Made by a program: the position numbers and the translations under genes. Of a DNA stretch of 64,000 nucleotides, positions 1-11,600 are shown piece after piece. Position 1 is the stretch's first letter. Every line of letters begins with the position of its first letter. The stretch is from Enoplolaimus lenunculus (taxonomy: Eukaryota > Nematoda > Enoplea > Enoplida > Thoracostomopsidae), in assembly GCA_030248215.1 (NCBI GenBank), contig JASANG010001882.1, forward strand, positions 1 through 64,000, in the 5' to 3' direction. The notes below the pieces were generated by a model. The model ran no database searches. It was not told where the DNA came from and worked only from the letters and a program-made list of their open reading frames with translations.

Positions 1-2036
1 ATTTTCATCTGTATGTTTTTGAATTTGAAAAATCATGCAAACCGATAGTATGTAAATAAAGACAGAGCAAACCCATAAACCAGATAATCAAGGTGTCAAG
101 CACACATGAAACTCATACCATAAACGTATTAAATTTTCAAGCATATACATTTGACAATACGATATCATATTTAATTTACTGCAGGGTTCAAAGAGGATTC
201 CTGCATATTTGATTTTTGTTTTTGTTTCTGTTCCGGCTTTCAAAGACACAGGAACCGTAATTTTTACAATTTGTAGCAATTTAGAATACGATTTAAAAAA
301 ATGAAAACATACGTCTCAGAAATTTAACCAAAACACGAGCTTTTTTTCTCTTATTTTACAATTTGGTAGTTTGTTTAATAAATCCGGCATAATTCCAAAT
401 ATTTGAAGCACGATGCCAAATCAAGAACTTCTAGAACAAAACGAAAAATAATCAAATTCCGGGTGCATTCTGGTGTAAAAGGAACAGAAAAATTAAAAAC
501 GGATGTCGAACAAAACAAGTGAAGCTAAAATACCGGGCGCCCGAACGAGAAAATAGCAAAAACGAAGTCACCCATTATAAAAACTACATTTTTAATAAAA
601 ATGGCTTTCAACTGCACATCAGAAAAATAGCACATTTCCAGTCGTGATTTTTATTGCAGAAAAGATAGCACATTAACGGAAACCGATATCCGAAAATAAC
701 AACCTTTCCTGCAAGATGACTATGAATCAATCACCGAAATTTATAACATACACGCGTGATGAATATTTTATTTATTCTTATCTCGATTGTCACCTCATAA
801 AACATGTGCCGACCGGCGAAGTGCTCCTAACTGGTTTTTCCGAACACCAATAGGAAAAGCAAAGCGGCGCAAGAATATTGATAATGGTGTACCAGTCACG
901 TACAACAGCCATGAACGGATGATACTTTGTCGCAAGCCAGTAAAAACAGTTAGCAACAAAACATTTAGAAGGATTAAAATTCTTAAAATGCTCTCGGAAT
1001 GTTAGCAAAATAGTGCACAGTTACTGGGGCAATTCATAGCCCGACATAGCTTACAATCCAAAACGAATATGTAATAATTTTTACTATAAAACTGAAAATA
1101 ATAATAAAGCCAAAAATGCTAAAAACCTAGACATACCAAATTTACCTACATCTCAATATTTGAAATTTCTATTAGAAATTAATGTGTAATAATATAACCC
1201 TCTCCATAAACAATTGTAGCACAAATCAATTATCATCACTTGAATTTTTGAAGAAGTTAAGCCTGAACTAAAGTATTTAGGCTAAACGCTTAAGCTTATC
1301 TTGCATAATCTTAGACAGAAAACCAAAGCGCCTTTCATTACTAGAGTAGCCAAAGACGCGAGGCGCGGCAACTACATCACTTTTGGGGATTATTCTTCAA
1401 AGGTTTTTTAATAAGCCCATCCACAAAAAATAACGAGGATATTGCCCTACCGCACAGCTATGTAAGATCATAAAATGACTCGAAATATTAATATTTACTG
1501 AAAACTTTACTTTTTTTCTTACAATTCATTTTTTAATTCAAATTTGTACCTATTTTACATTTATAATTCACCAAAAAACCACAGAAAGGATACTGTAAGA
1601 TAAGATATATTGTGAATATACTGTAAAAACGATAAGATATATAATTATTGACGATACATGATGAATATATGTAATCTCGTTGTTATTGAAAGTGATGTTT
1701 GTTTAAACGTTTTTAAATTCACATGGTCGATTCAAACGCGACTTTTCTATTTCGTCTTCTTTAACATTTTCGAATCCAGCTCTTCAACAAGTCCTTAATT
1801 TTGCAAAATGTTTTATGAAAACTTTGCTTACATCATTTCTTATGCCTAACTTTTCTAGAGCAAAACCATGTTTTTCAATTTAACATCAAACTTTGCAACA
1901 AATTACAAAATATTCAAAATTTCTTGCATTCAATTGTCCCCTATTTTACACACCTCTCGCTCAGCAAACTCCAGCAAACCATCAACCACCATCCACACTT
2001 TCCTGGCCCACAACCACTTTTGGCCCTGTTCCACAA
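1..2036. other. AT-rich stretch with no recognised gene
   Basis: Short open frames occur on both strands (for example 787-1008), overlapping each other on opposite strands with no family resemblance or splice-consistent partners. I see no repeat ends here. Confidence 0.5.
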
Positions 2037-2330
2037 CTACTCCCGGTCCTGGCCCTCTTCAGCGAACAGAAACCGTCTCTGTAGCATCCAATGGGGCAGT
2101 GCTCGGATCAAGCCGTGCATTCCACTTGAACTTATTCTTCGCCGCTCCAGATGCGCTGCTGTTAGCAGATGTTGGCGACCGCCTTCGTGTTGCTGCTTTC
2201 TCTGTTGTTCGATTTTACTGTTCCCGACGTAGGTAAGCACCTCTTCACCAAGCGATCCGCTCGGATGATCAAACGTACAATCCGGTAGGGACAATTCCAC
2301 CGTACATACACTTCTTATAACAGGTGTTTC
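2037..2330 (-). CDS. Possible exon with CCCH-like half motif (unassigned)
   Basis: A GC-richer open stretch reads CTVELSLPDCTFDHPSGS and continues about 70 residues through a Gln/His/Arg-rich region to a stop at 2037. PDCTFDHP resembles the last half of ZC3H14 finger 5 (family form PDCTFYHP). It lies downstream of, and on the same strand as, the ZC3H14 gene, whose last recognised exon ends at a strong donor. However, the frame does not connect in phase with that donor through the AG sites I can see, and the first half of the finger is missing. It may be chance, an alternative last exon, or part of another gene. Confidence 0.2.
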   Translation of the reverse strand, partial: ETPVIRSVCTVELSLPDCTFDHPSGSLGEEVLTYVGNSKIEQQRKQQHEGGRQHLLTAAHLERRRISSSGMHGLIRALPHWMLQRRFLFAEEGQDRE

Positions 2331-2458
2331 TCAGTACATATGTGTATTTCGATAAATAGTATAAATTACTCTGCTGATAAACACAATATAATATTTTGCA
2401 AATAACGCTATTTAAATCAAATTTTTGGTAGAAACGAATAGTGATACGAACGTTCCCG

Positions 2459-3608
2459 TGTCACGAAAAATTTTGCCCCATCCCCCATTAAAATATGTGC
2501 CCAGGAAAATTTTCATATAAAAATGTGCCCCCGCAAATTTTTCATATAAAAATGCCCCCAGGCACATTTTTATAGAAAAACTTAGGGAAACGCTACCCTT
2601 TATGAAAATTTGTCCCCCTCTCCGGCAATTTAAAATTTATATGACATAAAGCTGCACTACGTCCGTCCGGCAGCGGTTTAGAGTGGTGTACTTTCATCTC
2701 AGATTCGTCGAGAAGTGTTTCTAATGCACCTGTTGAGCAAAATACTGCAGAATAATTGTGACATCAAGCTGTTGATACCTGGGCTAAGGACGCAGAAAGC
2801 TTTGCAACAGCTATGTAGTGTTTTGTGCTGCAATATGGAAATTTTTTGCAATTTGGTTGATCTCTGCAGTGGCAAAATTTCAGACCGAATAATAGTGCTG
2901 ACCAACAACAGAACATCAAACGAACCGAAAACGCGAGCTATTTAGATGAGTAATCGGGAGACCATTTTAACGTGGCCTGTGGTATGTGTGACTAGCAATG
3001 ATCCCTGCTCCGTTGCCGGCTGCGATAGAATTTCTGCGGAGGTTCCGGGGGATTTCGGAAGTTTGAATTTTGCATTATTTTATAACATTTTTCTGTTTTT
3101 TGTTTTGTGCATTTAGTTTTAGCTTTCCGTACAATTTTGTGCAAAAATTGCCGAGTTTTCGTAAAAAAGGCTTAAAACCAAAAAATTATCGCCTTACATG
3201 TAATTCTTGCTAAAATTATCGAATTAATTAAACATCATTATTTTCACCCCCGGTTTCATCTGCAACTGTTATGTTTCTACTGCTGGGTTTTTATAGTTTG
3301 ACTTGGAAGGCGGCGGGAAGGGGGGGGGCATATTTTAACAGGGTGTAAAAATTTATAATTTCGCAGTTAGAAGTTGTAAGGGGGCGGGCGGAAGAAAACA
3401 TTCATGTGAGAAGCGGTTAATAATTTTATGTCACGAAAAGTTTAAATTGCCTGAGGCGGGTGCAAATTTTCATTAAATTTTCTGTAAAAATTTATCCCGT
3501 GGGGGCATATTTTTTATATAAAAATTTGCCCATGTGAGCTCATTTTTATATGAAAATTTGCCCGGGGGTGGGTCTTACTTTCATGAGGGGCAAAATTTTT
3601 CGTGACAT
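2459..3608. mobile_element. Non-autonomous DNA element with long inverted repeats
   Basis: The ends are inverted copies: TGTCACGAAAAATTTTGCCC at about 2459-2479 and its complement at about 3588-3608. Beside them are several AT-rich subterminal blocks of the form ATTTTTATATGAAAATTTGCCC, also inverted between the two sides. The middle (about 2650-3330) has no recognisable transposase. I could not settle a target-site duplication. It lies downstream of the ZC3H14 3' end. Confidence 0.55.
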
Positions 3609-3836
3609 TGGTTCCAAGTCCTGGTAATTATTTTTATTTTTTTCAACATTAAGTGATATCCATTTGGACTGTGATCGCAAAGAAACGGATTACGTATCAC
3701 TAATATCAGATACGTATCAAATCATTTCTATGTAGCTACAAAACCATTTTTATTTAAAACAAGGGCTACATGCATTCTAAAACTTTTGAACCCAAAACTT
3801 TTAAATAAAAAGTAACAAAAACTAAACTAAGTTGTA

Positions 3837-5607
3837 TTACAAATAAGACATTATTGCGATGGCTCTACATACCTTTTTGGCCGGATGACTGAAAGTGCAC
3901 GTTGGGTTTAAACATTTGCTACCAAATCGGCATCGAGCAACGCGTGTTCGTGCTATAATAAAAAGTAACTTAATCTATTTAGTTTAGCTACATTTGATCT
4001 TGAATGTTGGCCACCATGCTAAAGGTAAAACGTTTCCAAACTAGGCTCTGACTAGTAGGGTTCCACCCAATTATTTCCCTCCACGTCCGATCTGCCCGAA
4101 GGTTGATACCTTTCTGCAATGTGTAATGTAAAAAGTTTTATAACGAGCTGAAAGCTCTAGAACATAACTCGAAAACACCGTTTCAGGAAGCATTTACCAT
4201 CCAATAAATAATATCCCAGAAGTGCATGTTATATAGCGACAGTCAGCACAAGAACGCCCCATGTTAAACCAGGGAAAATTCCCTACTCTTCAGTTGCCCC
4301 TAGGTTCTCACCAGGTTTAACTTGAGGAAGTACCCAAAAATGAGAACGGAAGCGAGATAGGCCAGCCATAGACAACACCTGAGGAAGCACCCCAAAAGGG
4401 AAACCGCACGGGTCAACCGTAGACAGGAACAACTTGTATTAACAGTAGACTTGTTTGAAGTCATATTACAAAACGAGATAAAAGCCCTCAAACACAAAAC
4501 AACGTTTATTAGAGAAAATTTAGTCATCAACCATATATAAGCTTCACTTTTTATTTATAAGGCCTACAACATTGTATGGAGTATCTTGAACGTGATTATA
4601 TGTTCCTCAAACAAGACCATCAGTTACCACTCCTATTTCTGCTTATAGTTCCGTCTTTCACAATTATAATTTAATTTACCTGCAGCAGACACTGTATGAA
4701 CAATCTTCGTCAATCGCACTGGGGCCGGTGCTAATTGCCCTGGCCCTCCGTAGTACGATAGTACAGGTGGAACTGTGCCACTAATAGCACTACCGTGAAC
4801 TGCTGCCATTACAGCGCGACGCTTTTTAGTATGCATAAACATACACTGTGGATTAGTGCACGCACCATCAAATTTACAATTTGGATGAATGAACAAACAA
4901 CGGTCACCAAAACGACAATTCGGAAACGACCTGAAACATGAAGCAAATGCAAACAAAATAATTTAAACACAAAACATAGCGCTGAACGGATGTTAGAAAC
5001 TGCATAACTCATGTACATGCCGGAGCCGGATGCCCTGTTTTTGCATAACCTGGATGGGATTGAATAATTCTGTGACAACACCTAACAGTGTCATTTCAAG
5101 TATCACTTATTGCTATTTGTTACAGGTTTAAAATCCTGTGTATGGTTGGACTTCTCACCTAACTTCAACAAAAACAGCAAAAAGCAACTTACTTGCACGG
5201 GTTAACAGGATGATAGTAAACACATCCCACACCGCTTTTGCATGTTGGCCAGTACCTACACCGCTCTAAGATTTTCTTTTCCGGTGGACATGGTGTTGGT
5301 GAGGGGGCGGTGGCCGCCACGTTGCCACCGGCTTCGACCATCGGCACAGACCCCGCACCAGTAGTGCCTAAACTATCCCGTCGTGGTTGCTGCAGGTGGC
5401 AAGCCTGGCGTGGCTCTGCATCACCACCATCACAAATTACGCTTCCACCCCCACCCGCGCTTGTTGTTGTAGTTGACGAGCCAGGCCGTCTGCTTAGTAC
5501 AGGGTCGAGATTACCCCTGTCTCCCATACCTTGTTGGTGCCGAGAAAGCTCACCGCCATTGCTATATTTGACACGGATATTGTTTAGTTCGATGTCATCT
5601 TCATCAT
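3837..5607 (-). CDS. ZC3H14: ZC3H14 C-terminal zinc-finger exons
   Basis: Exons 5607-5193, 4930-4680 and 3952-3837 encode the tandem CCCH fingers that bind poly(A). Finger 1 is CRYWPTCKSGVGCVYYH; finger 2 is CKSFPNCRFGDRCLFIH, interrupted by an intron after PCK; finger 3 is CKFDGACTNPQCMFMH; the last is CRFGSKCLNPTCTFSH. Vertebrate ZC3H14 has five fingers, with finger 4 joined closely to finger 5. I see no separate finger 4 between 4679 and 3953: no His-Pro codon pair in any minus-strand frame there fits the finger pattern. The exon 16 to 17 junction is in phase without it. Reading on from the last finger gives HPAKKVCRAIAIMSYL and a stop. An AATAAA-like signal lies about 85 nt further on (about 3750). 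Confidence 0.85.
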
Positions 5608-8600
5608 CTGTAACAGTGTTAATTTACTTAATATATTTTCTTCTTTGGCATTAATTCCGTTTGATTTTATGGCTTTTTCAAGTAAATAAATTTTTAATAC
5701 CAACAACACACATTCAAAAATACATACAAATACGAAACAGAAACGACACACACTAAGGTTTAAACTTACGTACCACTATCGTCATCGACACAAATATTGA
5801 TCGGGTTCACAGCTGCGGCAGCAACTGCAGCCGCCGTAGTAGCGTTGAGCTCGACATCGTCAGAAATCACAGTAGCGCCACCACCATTAACAAGTGATCG
5901 AAACACAATCGTTGCTTTCGACAATGTCGCTGCTTGTGTTTCCTCAGTTGGGATATACTCTATCTCAACTGGAGACTGCGGCGACTTTCGTCGACGGCGA
6001 CTATGCTGTGGTGGCTTCCGCACCGTCGAAGTGACATACTCGCCGTCGGCATTGTCAAACACTGTCGATGCAGTATCAGTAACGACTCCGATATCTTCGT
6101 CAAAATACGGCGTCGTTGACGACAAGCGGGCAGTGCTTGAAATTTGGCGACTGGCCATTCTCCCAGCAACACTACAACTTATAGCATCCTCGGTAGCACG
6201 TCTAGCAGCCGTAACACGTCTGTGGGCACCACCAGGTGACACGATCACCGCAGTACTTACACTATGATCAGTTGTTGTAGTCGTTGTAGTTCGGCGACAC
6301 TCGGTTGATGCTGCTCCCGTTACTGCGGGTGGCGCATAAGCCGGTACATTTTTGTTACGATAACTGCTAGAAACAACCGGAACATACTCAACATCTGTTT
6401 GGTCCTCGTAACCTTTAGTCGGCTCTCTCGTTGCAGCAGTTGTAGTAGACGAAACTAGTTTTAGCTCACTACGGCGGCCAGGTCCCGCAGCGGAACTATC
6501 CGCTTTTAGCAGCGCTTCAAAGTCAATATCAGCATCGGCATGTCTATAGTTATCATTAGCTGTTGCTGCGACGTTAACTCGCTTTGCATGATTATCAACT
6601 CCTCCACCGCCATCAAGAGTGACAATAAATCTTGTTCCGAAACGTGATGTTTGTCTGAAACAAACTCTAAACTTCAGCAAGGTGAACCATCAAACCTTAC
6701 CTTACCTAGATAGAACGTACCGGAAATGTAGCCTGATGTTAAAATAATACCGGACTGTTTTACTGGAACCTGATAGGAAAAACAAACATAGTTTCAACAA
6801 CTACACCAATCCGAATATCGCATTTTAAAGCCTAGCAGAAGACTTTCAAAACTGAAGAACGATATCAACTTAATCATTCTTCAATGGTACAGACGGTCGA
6901 TACTAAAACTGTTGCGAAAACAAAGCAGTCCGCATGACCACTCTCACCATCACCAAAAAACGAGCTGCAGCTTTCCTGAACGCAAGTGCTGAGTGCACCC
7001 GTTGAAAAGTCATTACAGACACTCTACCCAAACCCCAGCCCGCCAGCTTGTTCGCTTCAACCATCAACAAAAGAGCTTACCCAGTCGCCTCATCAATAAA
7101 CACCAACTCTTTTGTATCGGGATTCATCGCCGCTATCGCTTCGGCGACTTTGACATCGACGTTGTCACCGCGCAACTCGTCAGGTCGCCGCCGCCCGTGT
7201 TGCTCTGAATTGCCGCTACTGCCAGAAGCATTAGGGGCAACGGTTGTAATTCCCGTCGCCGCCGTCAACGACCCCAATGACGTCGGCGACATGAACCGAG
7301 TCGCCGGTGTCGGACCCGTGACTTTGGTGCGATTTCCGCTACCGTCGCCAATTGTAACTGTCCCCACCGATGACGACGGTGGTTGTTGAAACACAACGAT
7401 TTCCTCAACTGTATCGTCGTCATCATCGCTTCCACGACAGTCGTCTTGGCGGTGCGACACGGTATCATGGTCTCGTTGAGATTGGCCGTGCGAACCATGC
7501 CTGTTGCCACGATTTAGACGATAATCATTTTGTTGGGCAACTCGCCGCCACTTTCTGTTCCGACCTCCGCTGATCTTATTCTCAACAGAAACTTCTGAGT
7601 GACGCTGACCTGTGGTGAGTCGCTCGTGTCCAGAATCGAGCCGAACAATTTCAACGGTTTTTACTGACGTCGACGGCGAGGTTGTTTCAGACTCAACAGC
7701 ATTTGTGGTGGCAGCCTGAACTTCGGTATAGCCAGCAGTCGCCGAAGAAAAGCTACGCTCTGCATCACTAGTTGACGCTTGAGGAGTTGTCGTTGATAGC
7801 GCAATTTTACTAGGACGATATATGAGCACCTGAGAATCAAATAATATATAAGTAATATCCGACCGGAGCCGAATAGTTAATTCATTGTTTTAATCAAAGT
7901 CATAATTCCTTTATTGTTTGTAATCTGGTGTGGTAATTTTTGTTTGAGCACTAAATATGATTTCATCGTTAATTAACTGCCTATCACACAAAAAATACCA
8001 CGAGCTCTCATTTCCATAAATTCTTGAAATTCAAAACAAAAAAGTAAAATAAAACATAAATTGCGATATATGCGTGCGTAATGTGTAAGCTAGTTCTTGT
8101 CAAAATCTATTACGTACTAAGCGGCATTCAAATATCAGAACATAGTTCACAGTCTTCCTTCCGAGACGTTTTTTTCGTAGGAAATGATTGCAGTGGAGGC
8201 TTAAGTTTTGTCTATTTTTGCCGCAGCCGGATATCCGGTGGCGCACTGGTAGTATGCAAACTAAACGTTAAAAGAAGGAACTTTAAAAAGGAAAACAATA
8301 CACACTTTGTTTGCACTGTTGCAACTAAATCAAGCAACGAGTTCGGTGATCGCGAAATTACTAACACATGCCATGTCGCCAACTGATGAAAAGTTTCAAC
8401 CCAGTGTTTAAATGCGTTTAACACTTGCGCGACCGCTGGCAATTTAAATTTACTTCTGTATCAAACTAATTTTCCACCTATTGTTGAAACCATCTTGTCT
8501 TCAACACACCCGTCGACCCGACAACTAACCTGCTGCTTTGCTTTGCTTCGTAGGGTACCAGTTTCTGGTAACAGCGAACTACTAGGTGCGCTACCACCAC

Positions 8601-11600
8601 TCACTGGAGATGTTGTCATAACAACCACACTCTGAGGATCAGCAGCAGAAGGCAACTGATCGTCATCAGTCGAGTCGACTGCGATAACTTCAGGCAACAC
8701 CTTTTGCGACCGCGTAACTTCGCATTGTTGTTGTTGTTTATCTTGTTGTTGTCTTCTAGATCGTATCATCCGTACCTGTGTCGTTCCCGTTGTTTTCGAT
8801 GCTGTCGTCATTGTTGTTTCCTCGCCATCCGCTGGTCGTAGTACAATAAACTGATTATCATGCGCATCGTAAAACACTCGTTGACTTCTTTTGCCAGGCG
8901 CTATCAAAACCGCTTGCTGCTGAGATGGCTGTGACGTCGGTTCACTTACAGTGGTGATGTCATCTCGTTGAGCCTTTAAGCTCAACATAGGAGTACGGCT
9001 AGTGCTATCACCCTGCGAGCCTTCGGCATCGACTGATGAGTGTAAGAGTTGCGATTGTTGTTGTTGTTGCCTTCGTTGATGCCGTCGAGTAAATAGTTCT
9101 TCACCCGCACGTTGTATTGCCGCTATGCCACCAACTAAAACAGTGGTTTGGTTATCCTTTTTGTTTAATTCTCGCCCTTTATAAACGGTACACGAGAGAC
9201 AAGAATGCCCTAGAATTCAAGTTCAGGTGTGAATGTAGCAAACATTTTGTTCCTGTTTCCGCCTAAAGGTAAAATACTATTTTTAAAAAAAACTATTTGG
9301 AAACGACATTATTTCTAAGTCCTTCAGTTTTGCTAATAACTTAATAAACAAATAACAACATGTTCTAGTTCCGAATGAAAGTGAATCTCGAGGCACTGTC
9401 GGCCCCTTAGCTACTGTCCAACAAGACAGCGACCTTAATACCTGCAACAAAATTGTGTAAGTTTTCTGTTCGCTTACCACTACGAAGTGCATCTGCAGCG
9501 ATTTTGAATGTAATTTGTTGTTCGCGCTGTTGTTGTTGTTGTTGTTGTTGTTGACCTTGCCTTTCCAACTGAGGATTTAGTACTGGAGACAATTGTAACG
9601 AGCGCTGATGTTCCGATTCTGTTTGGACAGGTCGATTCCGACGTGTATACAGTTCTTCAAGCTCGCTCGTCTCATCACCGCCCTGTGGTTCGTCTGAAGT
9701 AAATTTTAAATAGGACACACAGGCAATTGTAACGTATGTTTCTGCACCGAACAGATGAAATTGGTTGCAAAAATAATATATTCCAAAGCTTGATATATTT
9801 TCGATCATTCAACAAGTAAGTGTTTAAGAGTTAGCACAGGCAGTTAAAACAATATTTTAGTTTCATAATTTTAGCAATAAATTTTGGATTTATGGTTATT
9901 TTTTAAGAAATCCAGATAACTAATTTCTCAACATTGTACCTATATTTACATACATTCAGACATAGTTGTTAGTAGTATACCCCCGCCGTGGGACCCGGTT
10001 CAAAAAACCTGGGTTGGGACAGGTTTTACACCGGGTCCACTGCGGGGGTATTACTACTGCTGTTGGCCAGGAAAAAATTCCTGGAAAAATGGAAAAATAT
10101 TAAACGATTCTTTAATATATTTGCAACTAAGTATGATATAAAATAACGTTTTTCGATGACCGGTAACTAATTTACATGCAACACATTAACAGCGACCGTG
10201 TGTATATGTCCGCCAGGACACGTTATACGTCCGAAACGAGCGAAAATTGCAGCATATAAATATATAAATGAATTTCAGAATTGAAGCTTTACCACGAGAT
10301 ACAATGTAAAACTACATATGCATCTTGTTCGGTTCGCCCACCAGGTTTCGTCGACAATGGGGAGGTTGCAGCAGTTGAGACACTTTGATGCCACAAAAAA
10401 CGCAAAAGTGTCTTGGGATTTAATATATACGCACAAAAAACAAGTATGACTTGTTTAGCTCGCTCCACTCATGATTTTCTGCTGTTCTGATGAGCTCCCC
10501 TCGATTATTCTACGCAAAAAATATACTTTTGACACAGGTTGTAGAGCTAAGACGAATATTATTAAATGTTTCCCAATCAGACGTCTGGCTAACGAGTTAC
10601 TGTCAAATAACGAAGTTTAGCGCCGAACCATGATCGTTGACAGCGCGCCAAATCAGCTATTTGACAACAACTCGTTAAGCAGATTTCTGATTGCATAAAG
10701 TTTAACAGAACTCAACTCAGGTCTGCAATCTGCGTGAAATGATATATAATTTGTCCAACTTTTGGAAAAAATTTTGGGTCCCAATGGGCTGAACATGTGG
10801 CCTTAAAAATCGAATTCTTCAAAAATTCAGCTTTGGGTATGAAATGATCAGGGTATGTTATCAGAAGCTGAAATATGCAAAAAGTAATGCAAGAATTTTT
10901 GGGCAAACGCCAGGTAAGGGTTGGATATCCGATCACTCAGACAAAAAATGGATTTTTCCATGTTTTCGGGAAAAAATGGAAAAATTCATTTTTCCCGGTA
11001 ATTTTTTTTCGAAAAAACAACCTTGCATCCAGACACACTGCCGGAGCCTCCGGCACAAATTCTACTGGAGCTGGAGGTCAATTTTCAGACAGAGGCAGCA
11101 TAGATAAAAGTTGAAATTCCGATTCAGGTTCTGACAAGAAATTTTAATTCCGACTAGATTACGATTCCGATAAAATTTTGTTGCGGTTAGAACCCTCGGT
11201 TTACCGTGTTGCGTGCGCCTTGGTCCAGTTGATGCCGATTGGGTGCCAGCTTCTTTGATCGCTCGTAAAAAGATTGATGGCCGCGCTTGCATTTCTACAG
11301 GAATACTTGATCTGCAGAAATACAATTCCATCAACTTCATATTTCCTAACCAGAACCAGAGTATGTTACAAAGAGTAAGATACACATTTATGATATATTG
11401 ATTTCACGCTAGTGACACAAAATAGTCCCGTAAATACCAGCGCCCATCAATTATGATATCGTCATTTTCTATGTACACACATAAAAGTAAAACCTGAGTT
11501 TCGAGTTTGCTTTTTACAAAATTCTGGCTAAAAAGTTCAAGTTTTCCGATAAAACTTTAGCTCTGAGATCACACCACCACTCAAATCTCTACAATAGCAA

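Noticed and set aside
5238-5654. 138-residue plus-strand open frame
   Set aside because: Antisense shadow of the zinc-finger exon 5607-5193.
5797-6267. 156-residue plus-strand open frame
   Set aside because: Antisense shadow of the 881-nt ZC3H14 exon at 5774-6654, whose frame is fixed by RFIVTLDG and by splice phase.
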